DNA from: Marinomonas agarivorans
GTDB taxonomy: Bacteria > Pseudomonadota > Gammaproteobacteria > Pseudomonadales > Marinomonadaceae
Direction of reading: 5' to 3'
Assembly: GCA_002173415.2 (NCBI GenBank)
Contig: NHNK02000022.1
Location: 1-49,133 of the forward strand
DNA length: 49,133 nt
Both the position numbers and the translations under genes were made by a program. The notes below the pieces were generated by a model. It searched no databases, was not told where the DNA came from, and saw nothing but the letters and a program-made list of their open reading frames with translations. Numbering within the stretch: position 1 is the stretch's first letter; every line of letters starts with the position of its first letter. This document shows positions 26,224 to 35,104 of the stretch, in pieces.

Positions 26224-27222
26224 CTACTGTCTCGTATTCGTTGTATTGATTGGGTCACAAGGTAGAGTCATGTTGCCATTGGTAGTATCAGGCTGTTTTG
26301 GCTCTGGAAAATAGTGCCACATTGACTTTTTATCTAGTACTTGTTGGTACGACAAAGGTGGTTGATCTTCCGACCAAGATGGTACGATGGCTTGGAATTT
26401 AGGCTTTGCTGTTTGCTCTTGGAAGGCCATTACTTGGTGCAATATCAAACAAAGAGCACTTCTTAACGCAAGAAAATCCACATCCCACGCTTGTAATCTA
26501 TGGATCGCACTCAGTGCGGAATTACTGTGTAAGGTAGCAAATACCATATGGCCCGTTAATGCCGCATTGACCGCAAGTTGTGCGGTTTGTGCATCTCTTA
26601 ATTCACCGATCAGAATGATGTCTGGGTCTTGTCTTAAAAAGGCTTTCAATAACTGTATTGTGGTTAAGCCGATTGCTGGTGCTGGTTGGCACTGAAAGAA
26701 ATTGTCCACTTCATATTCAATCGGATCTTCAATGGTAAAAATAGCTTTTTCCCCATTATTTAAGGCTTCTAAGCAAGCATATAACGTCGTTGTTTTTCCT
26801 GCGCCAGTTGCTCCGCAAACGAGTATTAACCCGTGTTGTTGTGTCATTGTTTGTTCAAGACATTGCTGCAACGCAGTTGGGAGGCCTAATTTGTGCAAAG
26901 GCAAAATGTTTTTTTGTTCAAGTAGGCGTAAAGCCACTTTTTCACCCTTATTAGTATTGATGATGCTGACACGAATAAAGTACAAGCTGCTATTCAATTT
27001 GAGTTGCAATTGCCCTTCTTGATTACGTCGAGTTTCTGAGAGGTCTAAATCAGCCAAAATTTTCAGTCTATTTATTAGGCTGTAGCTGTCTTGCTCTAGT
27101 GTGAGTGGTTGCAGTTTACCCGCTATGCGGATAAGAACTTTATACCCAAGATTACTGGGACAAAAATGCACATCGGTGGCGTTATGCTGAATGGCTTGCT
27201 GTAAAATATCTTCAATTGTCAT
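26224..27222 (-). CDS. pilB: Short PilB/GspE-like secretion ATPase lacking the zinc domain
   Basis: 332 residues against ~570 in typical PilB. It starts directly at the N2 domain (IEDILQQAIQHNATDVHF). Walker A GATGAGKT (137-144), Asp box IEDPIEY, Walker B IILIGELRD (202-210) and His box FATLHSNSALSAIHRL are intact, so ATP hydrolysis is plausible. The N1 domain and the tetracysteine zinc motif after the His box are absent; the C-terminal ~60 residues are Pro/Gln-rich and divergent. E. coli HofB is likewise a diverged homologue at this locus. It probably serves a reduced pilus or pseudopilus. Confidence 0.82.
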   Translation of the reverse strand: MTIEDILQQAIQHNATDVHFCPSNLGYKVLIRIAGKLQPLTLEQDSYSLINRLKILADLDLSETRRNQEGQLQLKLNSSLYFIRVSIINTNKGEKVALRLLEQKNILPLHKLGLPTALQQCLEQTMTQQHGLILVCGATGAGKTTTLYACLEALNNGEKAIFTIEDPIEYEVDNFFQCQPAPAIGLTTIQLLKAFLRQDPDIILIGELRDAQTAQLAVNAALTGHMVFATLHSNSALSAIHRLQAWDVDFLALRSALCLILHQVMAFQEQTAKPKFQAIVPSWSEDQPPLSYQQVLDKKSMWHYFPEPKQPDTTNGNMTLPCDPINTTNTRQ

Positions 27223-27234
27223 AACGTTACCTTT

Positions 27235-27735
27235 TTAGTTGCTGTTAGCAGTAGAAAGGCAGTGCCTAGGTAAATAGTCATGGGGCAAACTTGAAGAGCA
27301 GTCCCATGATCCTTTGTCGTCTCGTGTCAATAAAAAGTGGTGTTCAATGTCAAAGCCGATGTTTTTATTGAGAGTGATTTTTAACGTGCCAGTGGTGTCT
27401 TTATTATTGACGATATGGACACTTTTTATATGATGGCTAGTGGCAGGAGGTTTGTTCCATTGAACGAGTTCGGTATTGGTTGGGAAGCGTGAATAGATAA
27501 GTAAGTATTCCTCTATCGCCGCTTGGCTTTGATTAATGACAGAGTGAACCTGCACAAGGTTTGCTTTACTGATATGGCGAGTTAATTTCGGTGCTGCAAA
27601 ACTGGCTAAGATGGAAATAATGGCAATAACAACCATTAATTCCAACAGAGTAAAGGCAAAGAGCGTGGATTTGCTTGCTCGAAATGTGTTGGTCGTGAAT
27701 GAATAAAGGCGAGATGAATTTGTTTCAGTAATCAT
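27235..27735 (-). CDS. Type IV prepilin-like protein with Ala at the cleavage site
   Basis: 166 residues. A long 27-residue polar leader ends LFA, then FTLLELMVVIAIISILASF follows, the class III prepilin helix with Glu at +5. The residue before the cleavage point is Ala (codon GCC at 27657-27655) instead of the nearly invariant Gly (one base change from GGC). Two C-terminal cysteines (DCSSSLPHDYLPRHC) may form the disulfide loop of pilins. GGAGG precedes the ATG. It is first in the pil run and corresponds in position to E. coli ppdD. Confidence 0.85.
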   Translation of the reverse strand: MITETNSSRLYSFTTNTFRASKSTLFAFTLLELMVVIAIISILASFAAPKLTRHISKANLVQVHSVINQSQAAIEEYLLIYSRFPTNTELVQWNKPPATSHHIKSVHIVNNKDTTGTLKITLNKNIGFDIEHHFLLTRDDKGSWDCSSSLPHDYLPRHCLSTANSN

Positions 27736-27999
27736 ATTTCCTCCATGAAATAACGATATTGATAATGATGTTCGCTAATTTTTTAGACGGTTTTTTAACA
27801 TTGTTAGCTTTAAGCAGTTCTTGTATCAATCCAACTCTTATCCTTAAGAGAGGGTGGTTTAGTAGTGAATTCAATCATTGAATTATCGCTAAACTTGTCA
27901 TGAGTTTGCCTCGATTTTTTCGATTTGTCTATCGATCATTCCTTTATTTGTGTTTTTTAGCTTCTTTTTGTGCACTGATTAGACAAAATTGTTCATTGA

Positions 28000-28743
28000 T
28001 CAGATGCTAGATGGTTGGATTTGTTGGTAGGTTTGTAGAGAGTGTTGTGTTTTCTTGTCAACAATAGCGTTCGCTGTTGGGTTGCTCGTTACATTTTGTA
28101 CTTCCTCATCAAAATTTAACGTTGCACCTTCACTGTTTTGAGCTGTTTTAGTCTGTTCTGCCTTTGCTGATGTGATGGTTTGACGTGCTTCGGCTGCTAC
28201 AATTCTATCTTGGCTTGATGGCTGGGCTGGTGCGAGTGCAGCGCGATAGACTTGTTCCATTTTATCAATGGTTGCTTGAGGGTCATTTGGAATTGGGGTT
28301 AGATCAATATTGACTTCGCCATCGGTAGCGTAACGTCTGCCATCAGGGCCTTTTTCATAGGTATAGGTTGGGGCGCTGGCGTATTGGCCGCCTATAACAG
28401 CATGTGCTCTTTCATGAATTTTTACCTCTTGATCTCGTTGGCGCAATAAGGTTATTTCTCTCTGTTCTGCTTTTGTATGGCCACCATTACTTGTGTCAGG
28501 ACCAGAAGCAAGGTCGGTGTCCGAATGAAAAGAGTGTTTGTTCTGTCTTGTTTCTTGTTGGGAGAGTTTTTTGCTTTCTTCGGACAGAGAGACAAAGGTC
28601 GAGGGTGTTGTCATGGCCTGTTGTTTTTCAGCCGTCATCTGATTGACATCTTGATTGGGTGTCTTATATTGCGCTACTTCATTGCTGCCCCGAGAGGGTT
28701 GCAATTGTGCATGAAGTGAAATGGCATGAGGCACACTAGACAT
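28000..28743 (-). CDS. SprA-family putative metalloprotease
   Basis: 247 residues. The core KIHERAHAVIGGQYASAPTY contains HExxH (HERAH), followed by YEKGPDGRRYATDGEVNIDL and a helical stretch IDKMEQVYRAALAPAQPSSQD, which match the SprA-related putative metalloprotease family. The N- and C-terminal regions are Gln/Ser/Thr-rich and disordered, without a signal peptide. No clear ribosome binding site precedes the ATG; a perfect hairpin (28767-28792) ends 23 bases before it. The biological role is unknown. Confidence 0.78.
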   Translation of the reverse strand: MSSVPHAISLHAQLQPSRGSNEVAQYKTPNQDVNQMTAEKQQAMTTPSTFVSLSEESKKLSQQETRQNKHSFHSDTDLASGPDTSNGGHTKAEQREITLLRQRDQEVKIHERAHAVIGGQYASAPTYTYEKGPDGRRYATDGEVNIDLTPIPNDPQATIDKMEQVYRAALAPAQPSSQDRIVAAEARQTITSAKAEQTKTAQNSEGATLNFDEEVQNVTSNPTANAIVDKKTQHSLQTYQQIQPSSI

Positions 28744-28766
28744 ATCAGTTAACCAAAAAACAATAT

Positions 28767-28792
28767 CAAGAAAGCTAATACTAGCTTTCTTG
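28767..28792. terminator. Perfect hairpin between pta and the SprA-like gene
   Basis: CAAGAAAGCTA (28767-28777), loop ATAC, TAGCTTTCTTG (28782-28792): an 11-bp perfect stem with T-runs on both sides. Leftward it would terminate pta messages. It lies only 23 bases before the SprA-like ATG and may also act in that gene's leader. Confidence 0.8.
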
Positions 28793-28972
28793 TTCTTTTT
28801 TGTCTATTAATTGAACAGATGGGAGGTGTGAAATAACGTGTTACAAGGTTACCTTTGCGCTCATTAAACCATAGAGTGATTACCCGCTCTGCTAGTAACT
28901 AAACAGCAAAGCGGGTAGTAAGTAAACAGTAGAACAGGCTACTAAACAATAGACAAAAACGTGAAGAAAAAC

Positions 28973-31057
28973 TTACTCAGCCTGAATAGCCGTGATGGCG
29001 ATAGTGTAAACAATATCGTCAACTAAGGCGCCCCGTGAAAGGTCGTTAACCGGTTTACGTATGCCTTGTAACATTGGGCCAATGCTGATGACTTCAGCGC
29101 TTCTCTGTACCGCTTTGTAGGTGGTATTGCCTGTATTCAAGTCAGGGAATACAAAGACGGTTGCTCGACCCGCAACTTTACTATTAGGCGCTTTCTGTTT
29201 TGCTACTTTTTCCATGATGGCTGCGTCATATTGCAATGGGCCATCAATCAGCAGGTCAGGGCGTTTTTGCTGAGCAATTTTGGTGGCCTTCTTCACTTTT
29301 TCTACATCATTGCCCATGCCTGACGAACCTGTGCTGTAGCTGATCATGGCAACTCTAGGGGGAATGCCAAATGCTGTGGCAGAATTGGCGCTTTGAATCG
29401 CAATTTCAGCAAGTTCTTCTGCGGTGGGATCTGGATTGATCGCACAGTCGCCATAAACTAACACTTGATCTGGTAAGCACATAAAGAATACAGAAGACAC
29501 TAATGAAGAGTCTGGCGAAGTTTTTACTAACTGCAATGCTGGCCGGATGGTATTGGCGGTGGTATTAACGGCACCAGAAACCAAACCGTCCATATCATCT
29601 GTTTGTAGCATCATGGTGCCTAAAACGACATTATCTTCTAACTGCTCTCTGGCAATAATGTCGGTTAACCCTTTATTTTTGCGGATTTCCACCATTGGGT
29701 TAACGTATTTTTCACGAATTTCATCTGGATTGATAATCTCGACAGATTCATGAATATCAATGCCGTGGTTTTCCGCTAGACGAGTAATTTCATCTTTATT
29801 TCCCAACAATGCGCAACGGGCAATACCCCGCTCTGCACAGATGGAAGCCGCTTCTATGGTTCTGACTTCTTCTCCCTCTGGTAAAACAATGCGTTTATTC
29901 AGCTTGCGGGCCTGCTGAATCAAGTTATAGCGAAAGGCAGGAGGTGAGAGTTTACGTTCTTCGTGATTCAGAACAAACGAGTTGATCCAATCATGATCTA
30001 TGCAGCGGGCAATGTGTTCTTTCACCAAAGAAATACGCTCTTTATCATCAAAAGGAATTTCTTGATTGAATGACTGCATATTAATAGTGGTTTCCCAACT
30101 GTTGGATTCCACAGAGAGGATGGGTAAACCTTTTGCCATCGCTTTGCCGCAAAGCTGTAATAGGGATTCACTAGGCTGGTAGCCACCAGTCAGTACAAGT
30201 GCCGCGATTTTAGTGTCGTTCAAGGCTGCGATTGCCGTTGCCATGATAATATCGGTTCTGTCTCCAGGCGTAAAAACTAAAACGCCAGGTCGCAATGCTG
30301 GCAATGCATTTTCGACGCCACGGGCACATAGGGTAAAAGATTGCACGCGTCGCTTATCTATTTCACCGGCGTTCACGATTTTAGCATTCAGAAAATCCGC
30401 CACATCTCGGACTCTTGGGTATGTAAGCTCTTCTGCTGTTGGCACCTGTCCTAACAAGCTGAAATTACGGCGAAAAATAGGGCGCTGAGCAAAGGCATCA
30501 CCATAGGACTTTGCTCCAAGCGATCCAGGTGTTGTTTTATTTAAAATACAACCAATAATGTCGTTTGCTTTGATGCCACCATAAGATCCTGCGGCTATTT
30601 CCACATGATGTTCAAGTTCATTAACGCGCATATTGTTTGGGGCAGTAACAAGAACAAGATCTGCGTCTAGTGTTTTTGCAATTGCTTTATTTAATCTGGT
30701 GGCATAAGGGTGTCCAGATATTTGTGCGAGACCTTCAACAATAACGGTAGTGCCATCATCGACACTGGCTTGGAAGCGTGCTACCACCTCTTCCATCAAC
30801 TCATCAATGTTGTCGTTATAAAGGAAGCGCTCTGCCTCGTAGAGTGGAATTGGATCGGCAGGAGTAAGAGTTGAACCTTGCATGACCATTGCATTTGATT
30901 TGTCTGGGCCATCGTCCCCAGGCCTTGGTTGAGCAATGGGCTTGAAAAAACCGGCTTTTAAACCTTGCTGCTCTAGAGCTCTGACAAGACCAACAGCAAC
31001 CGACGTTAAACCAACACCTGGGCCTGTAGGAACTGTCATTAGCACGTTATTTGTCAT
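28973..31057 (-). CDS. pta: Phosphate acetyltransferase (long form)
   Basis: 694 residues. The N-terminal P-loop-like domain (VPTGPGVGLTSVAVGLVRAL) and the middle DRTGG domain (~215-330) precede the catalytic PTA_PTB domain (~375-690) with MISYSTGSSGMGNDVEKV and GPLQYDAAI. It interconverts acetyl-CoA and acetyl phosphate. It lies 118 bp after ackA on the same strand. With AckA it forms the acetate overflow/activation pathway. Confidence 0.96.
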   Translation of the reverse strand: MTNNVLMTVPTGPGVGLTSVAVGLVRALEQQGLKAGFFKPIAQPRPGDDGPDKSNAMVMQGSTLTPADPIPLYEAERFLYNDNIDELMEEVVARFQASVDDGTTVIVEGLAQISGHPYATRLNKAIAKTLDADLVLVTAPNNMRVNELEHHVEIAAGSYGGIKANDIIGCILNKTTPGSLGAKSYGDAFAQRPIFRRNFSLLGQVPTAEELTYPRVRDVADFLNAKIVNAGEIDKRRVQSFTLCARGVENALPALRPGVLVFTPGDRTDIIMATAIAALNDTKIAALVLTGGYQPSESLLQLCGKAMAKGLPILSVESNSWETTINMQSFNQEIPFDDKERISLVKEHIARCIDHDWINSFVLNHEERKLSPPAFRYNLIQQARKLNKRIVLPEGEEVRTIEAASICAERGIARCALLGNKDEITRLAENHGIDIHESVEIINPDEIREKYVNPMVEIRKNKGLTDIIAREQLEDNVVLGTMMLQTDDMDGLVSGAVNTTANTIRPALQLVKTSPDSSLVSSVFFMCLPDQVLVYGDCAINPDPTAEELAEIAIQSANSATAFGIPPRVAMISYSTGSSGMGNDVEKVKKATKIAQQKRPDLLIDGPLQYDAAIMEKVAKQKAPNSKVAGRATVFVFPDLNTGNTTYKAVQRSAEVISIGPMLQGIRKPVNDLSRGALVDDIVYTIAITAIQAE

Positions 31058-31175
31058 TTTTTAATCCAATTTGAAATGAGTGCGAATCGTTATAGTTATA
31101 TAGTAGTAATTGTCTAGCTATATTACCTAATTACTAAATAAATCAATTAATTAAATTGCCGAATGTAGAATGCTG

Positions 31176-32381
31176 CTAAACGACATTCTCTGGTTGTCTA
31201 ATCAGTTTTATTGTATCTAAAGCAATCATCAGTTCTTCATTTGTCGGGATAACCCAAACTTTTGTCCGTTGTTGTGCAGGCGAAATAAGATGTGTTTGCC
31301 CTCTAGGGCATTTTATATTTTCCTTAGTATCGAGTTGAATACCAAGTATGCTTAGATTTTGAACTATGTTTTGTCTTACATAATTGGAGTTCTCTCCAAT
31401 CCCGCCAGTAAAAACTAAATGAGATAGAGTCGTTAGACTTGTTGCAACAGAGACTATATTTTTTGCAGCACGAGTACAAAACATATCCAGCGCTAATTTT
31501 GCTCTCTCGTCACCAGCATTCATTGCTTCTTCTAAGGTGCGGCAATCATTTGATAACTCAGAAATACCTAATAGCCCACTTTCTTTACTTAACACAGTAA
31601 GGGCGTCATCAGTGTTTAGTTGATCCCGTTGAGCGATTGCCGCAACCAATGTCGGATCGACACTGCCAGATCGTGTTCCCATCATCATGCCTTCCAACGG
31701 TGTTAGCCCCATGCTGGTATCAACAGACTGACCGTTGAAAATGGCGCAGGTACTAGCGCCATTACCTAAATGAGCAACAACAACGCCAGAGTTTGTACTT
31801 TCTGGCTCCAATTGGGTGAGCTTTCTACTAATGTAGCGGAAGCTGGTGCCATGGAAGCCATATTTGCGTAAGCCATGGTCTCGATAATAGCGAATTGGTA
31901 TAGGATACAGATACTCAACATTAGACAAAGTTTGATGGAAGGATGTATCAAATACAGCAACTTGTGGTAAATGGCCAAACAAACTAAAGCAAGCTTCTAT
32001 GCCTTTTAGCCCAGCGGGGTTGTGCAAAGGAGCAAGAGGAATGCAAGCTTTTATTTGTTGAATGGCTTGCTCGTCTATCAATGCTGAGTCAGTAAAACGC
32101 TCTCCACCATGCACAATTCGATGACCAACACCGGTAAGGCTGTTTAGAATGTCCGGCTTTTGTTCAAGCCATTGCTTAATTTGTATCAAAGCTGCTTGAT
32201 GGGAACCATCAACAAGCGCTGCCTTTTTCGAGGTTTGGGCATAGTTGATGGTGATTTCAGCTTGATTTGAATTCAAACGGTCCGCGACGCCTTGCATAAC
32301 AAGCTTTTCACCAGCATGTGACAAAACGGCAAATTTTAATGAAGAACTACCACTGTTAATAATTAAAACAGCTTCTTTCAT
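31176..32381 (-). CDS. ackA: Acetate kinase
   Basis: 401 residues. Family motifs: INSGSSSLKFAVL (phosphate 1), HRIVHGG, FDTSFHQTL, YGFHGTSFRYISR, HLGNGASTCAI (phosphate 2), DTSMGLTPLEGMMMGTRSGS and FTGGIGENS (adenosine). It makes ATP and acetate from acetyl phosphate. Its ATG overlaps the nadC stop (ATGA), so nadC and ackA are coupled, an unusual arrangement. Confidence 0.96.
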   Translation of the reverse strand: MKEAVLIINSGSSSLKFAVLSHAGEKLVMQGVADRLNSNQAEITINYAQTSKKAALVDGSHQAALIQIKQWLEQKPDILNSLTGVGHRIVHGGERFTDSALIDEQAIQQIKACIPLAPLHNPAGLKGIEACFSLFGHLPQVAVFDTSFHQTLSNVEYLYPIPIRYYRDHGLRKYGFHGTSFRYISRKLTQLEPESTNSGVVVAHLGNGASTCAIFNGQSVDTSMGLTPLEGMMMGTRSGSVDPTLVAAIAQRDQLNTDDALTVLSKESGLLGISELSNDCRTLEEAMNAGDERAKLALDMFCTRAAKNIVSVATSLTTLSHLVFTGGIGENSNYVRQNIVQNLSILGIQLDTKENIKCPRGQTHLISPAQQRTKVWVIPTNEELMIALDTIKLIRQPENVV

Positions 32382-33259
32382 AAGGTTTCCTTTACAACTC
32401 TTAAGGATAAATCAATTGCTTGTATGTGTTTTGTTAGTGCACCAATAGAGATAAAATCTACTTTTGTCGCAGCAACACGTAAAATGTCTTCTCGTGTCAT
32501 ATTGCCTGATGCTTCAAACTTTACTTGGCTGCCATATAATTCAACGGCTTCTTTCATTGTTTCTAGCGAGAAGTTGTCCAACATAATAATATCGGCTCCT
32601 GCAATAACTGCCTGAGCAACTTCATCCATATTTTCTGTTTCAATTTCAATTGTTTTGCCTGGTGCAATTTCTTTTGCTTTGTTAATAGCGTTGCCAATTG
32701 AGCCTGCGGCCATGATGTGATTTTCTTTTATTAAAAAAGCATCATACAAACCAAGGCGATGATTTCGAGCTCGACCTTCATCGGAATTAATAGTATTGCC
32801 GCCAACAGCAACAGCGTATTTTTGTGCCAGCCTTAGGCCCGGAATGGTTTTGCGAGTGTCGAGTAACGTTAGCGTTGTATCTGCTATTAAGTCTGCATAC
32901 TCTCTTGTTATGGTTGCTGTGTAAGAAAGCGTTTGTAAAAAGTTTAACGCGCTACGTTCGCCTGTTAATATGCTTCTGGCGTTGCCTGATAATTGCAAAA
33001 AAGGTTTATTAGGCTCGAGCCAATCTCCCTCTTTGACTAACCAATGAATCTGCACAGACTCATCAAGTTGATTAAAAATTTCTTCAACCCAAGCTTGCCC
33101 ACAAAGGACGGCTTTGTCACGACTAATAACATTGGCAGAAATAGTCTGTTCGATAGGAATGAGTTGTGCAGTGATATCACCACTGCCGATATCTTCAACC
33201 AAGGCAAAGGCAACTTGAGATGAAATTTGCTGCTTGAGCTGGGCATCGTAAGATATCAT
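32378..33259 (-). CDS. nadC: Nicotinate-nucleotide pyrophosphorylase (quinolinate phosphoribosyltransferase)
   Basis: 293 residues. It converts quinolinate and PRPP to nicotinate mononucleotide in NAD synthesis. Motifs: EDIGSGDIT, LTGERSALNFLQTLS, DTRKTIPGLRLAQKYAV, NHRLGLYDAFLIKENHI, EIETENMDE and ISIGALTKH. Immediately before NHR the sequence is VGGNTINSDEGRAR, where E. coli has CGGGA, an apparent insertion of about eight residues next to the quinolinate-binding His-Arg. It is divergent from ampE-like, as nadC is from ampDE in E. coli. Confidence 0.93.
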   Translation of the reverse strand: MISYDAQLKQQISSQVAFALVEDIGSGDITAQLIPIEQTISANVISRDKAVLCGQAWVEEIFNQLDESVQIHWLVKEGDWLEPNKPFLQLSGNARSILTGERSALNFLQTLSYTATITREYADLIADTTLTLLDTRKTIPGLRLAQKYAVAVGGNTINSDEGRARNHRLGLYDAFLIKENHIMAAGSIGNAINKAKEIAPGKTIEIETENMDEVAQAVIAGADIIMLDNFSLETMKEAVELYGSQVKFEASGNMTREDILRVAATKVDFISIGALTKHIQAIDLSLRVVKETL

Positions 33260-33719
33260 GCGGTATCCTGCTATAGTAATTATTGAAAAGGGTATTGTAG
33301 CGGGTATTCGTGAAGTCGTCAGTGTTAACTGACGGATTTTTTTGCCATTTAATTCATCTATAACGTTTAGAGCGTTTCATAGTATGAATGATGCTTTAAT
33401 TGTCTGGCGGCAACTGTAATTTTAATTCTTTGATAATATGCATGAGTGTTGTAGTGTGAACTTTGTGATAGAGATAATGGTCACTTTAATTTAATCGGTA
33501 TTAGGGCATTTTTATTAAGGAGGAAAGCTACCTTTACTTTTTAAGGAGGAAAGCTGCCTTTACTTTTAAAGGTGACCTACCAAAAAGTGATCTGCAAAAA
33601 AGTGACTTGCAAAAGCAGCACACGAAAGTAACTCTTTTAGTAATGTAATTTGTTTGTGTCTCAGTATAAGTTGACTATCACTTTAGCGGCTTGACACTAC
33701 TAACAGACTGGAGGCGAAG
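33260..33719. other. Intergenic region nadC/ampE-like with tandem repeats
   Basis: 460 bases without a gene; no ampD remnant recognised. It contains a 26-bp tandem duplication (33515-33540 and 33541-33566, TTAAGGAGGAAAGCTRCCTT core with one difference) and a 15-16 base repeat of CAAAAAGTGAYYTG at about 33581-33616. Confidence 0.6.
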
Positions 33720-34514
33720 ATGGAATTATTAGTATTAATATTGGCAATGATAGTGCGAACCTTATTCGTACAGCCTCAAACTAGTGCTGTTGGTGTACGC
33801 AGAGGTGTTACCTCCTTAGTGGAAAGGCTAGTTGGAAATGATGAGCAAAAGCTCCTTCTTCTATTTGTTGTAATATTAGTATCTGGTTGCGGTATCACTT
33901 TTTTGTTTGGCAACTATTTAACCCTCTTACTTGAAAGTGCCTTATTCATTTATTTCTTTTCTATTTTATATATCAATTTTTCTAGTTCGTTAGTTGCTGA
34001 TTCATTAGATAAAAGTGAGCTCTTACAGAGGCTCGAAGAGTATGGTCAATCTACTGGGGTAACAGAAAAAGATAGTTATAGTTCGTTGGCAGCTAAACTT
34101 TGTGAGCACTGGTTAAATCAATTTTTTATTGCCAGTTTTGTGCTTATGTTTTGGTACTTCGTTATGGGGTGGTTTGGGCTGTTGGTGTATGGCTTTGTCT
34201 ACTATATTCAGCCTATGGTACAACCACTTTGGCTGCGTCTGCTAAGACGATTTTTAGAAATGCCTGCTGGCATACTGGCTGGCTTAAGTTGTGCGGTAGC
34301 AGGCAGAATGGATGCTGTTATCACAGAATTATTTGCATGGAAAATAAAACGATTTGAGTTGGGGTATGAAGTATTCAAAGCGTCTGCTATCGCTTCGATA
34401 GGGCTACAACTGAATGAAAAAGACTTTTATAACGGTATGCTGTCACTCAAAAGGCTATGTTTAAGAAGCCTTTATGTTTGGTTATTTGTTATAGCCCTGA
34501 TCATTATTGTGTAA
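33720..34514 (+). CDS. ampE: AmpE-like membrane protein
   Basis: 264 residues, a little shorter than E. coli AmpE (284). It has the N-terminal helix MELLVLILAMIVRTLF, then membrane segments at ~45-85, ~135-165 and the C-terminus (LYVWLFVIALIIIV), and a CbiB/AmpE-like middle with YFVMGWFGLLVYGFVYYIQP. GGAGG precedes the ATG. The call rests on weak sequence likeness plus position between nadC and aceE, where ampE lies in E. coli; the usual upstream partner ampD is missing. Confidence 0.65.
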   Translation: MELLVLILAMIVRTLFVQPQTSAVGVRRGVTSLVERLVGNDEQKLLLLFVVILVSGCGITFLFGNYLTLLLESALFIYFFSILYINFSSSLVADSLDKSELLQRLEEYGQSTGVTEKDSYSSLAAKLCEHWLNQFFIASFVLMFWYFVMGWFGLLVYGFVYYIQPMVQPLWLRLLRRFLEMPAGILAGLSCAVAGRMDAVITELFAWKIKRFELGYEVFKASAIASIGLQLNEKDFYNGMLSLKRLCLRSLYVWLFVIALIIIV

Positions 34515-35104
34515 AACTACTGACCTTTTTCTGTTTATTCATCGGCACGGAAAAAGATGCGCAAAATAAGGAGTTTTATCAGATGTCTATGACTTATCGA
34601 TTTTAGATGTTACTCTTAGCGCCGAATTTGCAAACCAGTTCATAGAACAAGTTGTTGTTTTATCGGCTTTAAAAGAGCTCTATTGCACTAAAAATAAGGC
34701 TTTATGAAGACTTCTTTGTAATTGTTTTCCTTATTGTAAAACGACAGCTTGTTTAAACTTAAAACACTTTTAGCATTGTATAGCGGTGCTCTTAGTCGTT
34801 TTTAGTCAACACTTTACAGTTTTTAAGTAAGACTTAATCGGAAAACGTACAGTGCCATTTTATGGTAACTAATGTGTTGCGTTAGATAGCTAAAAATAAC
34901 AATAAATCTGACTCGTAAATACAAACGTAAACGTCATTCTTAGAGAATAAAGCCACGAATTATGTTTGTGCATTGGTTGGTATTCATTACCTCTCTAGTA
35001 AGGTAAATACACCATGTTCGTTTTAAAGGGCTATACGACTCACTTTTAAGCAAAGTGAATTGTATCAGCTAAGATCTGTTCTAATAGCGGGGGTTATTAA
35101 CACT
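34515..35104 (+). other. Long region upstream of aceE
   Basis: 590 bases without a supported gene. It contains an inverted repeat TTACCT (34987-34992) / AGGTAA (35001-35006) and presumably the aceE promoter. I do not see a PdhR-type palindrome (ATTGGTNNNACCAAT), and no pdhR gene is adjacent. Confidence 0.5.

Noticed and set aside
34565-34707. A protein-like stretch (SDVYDLSILDVTLSAEF, then FIEQVVVLSALKELY) upstream of aceE.
   Set aside because: About 43 codons after a stop, without a start codon; too short to separate from chance and no family recognised.
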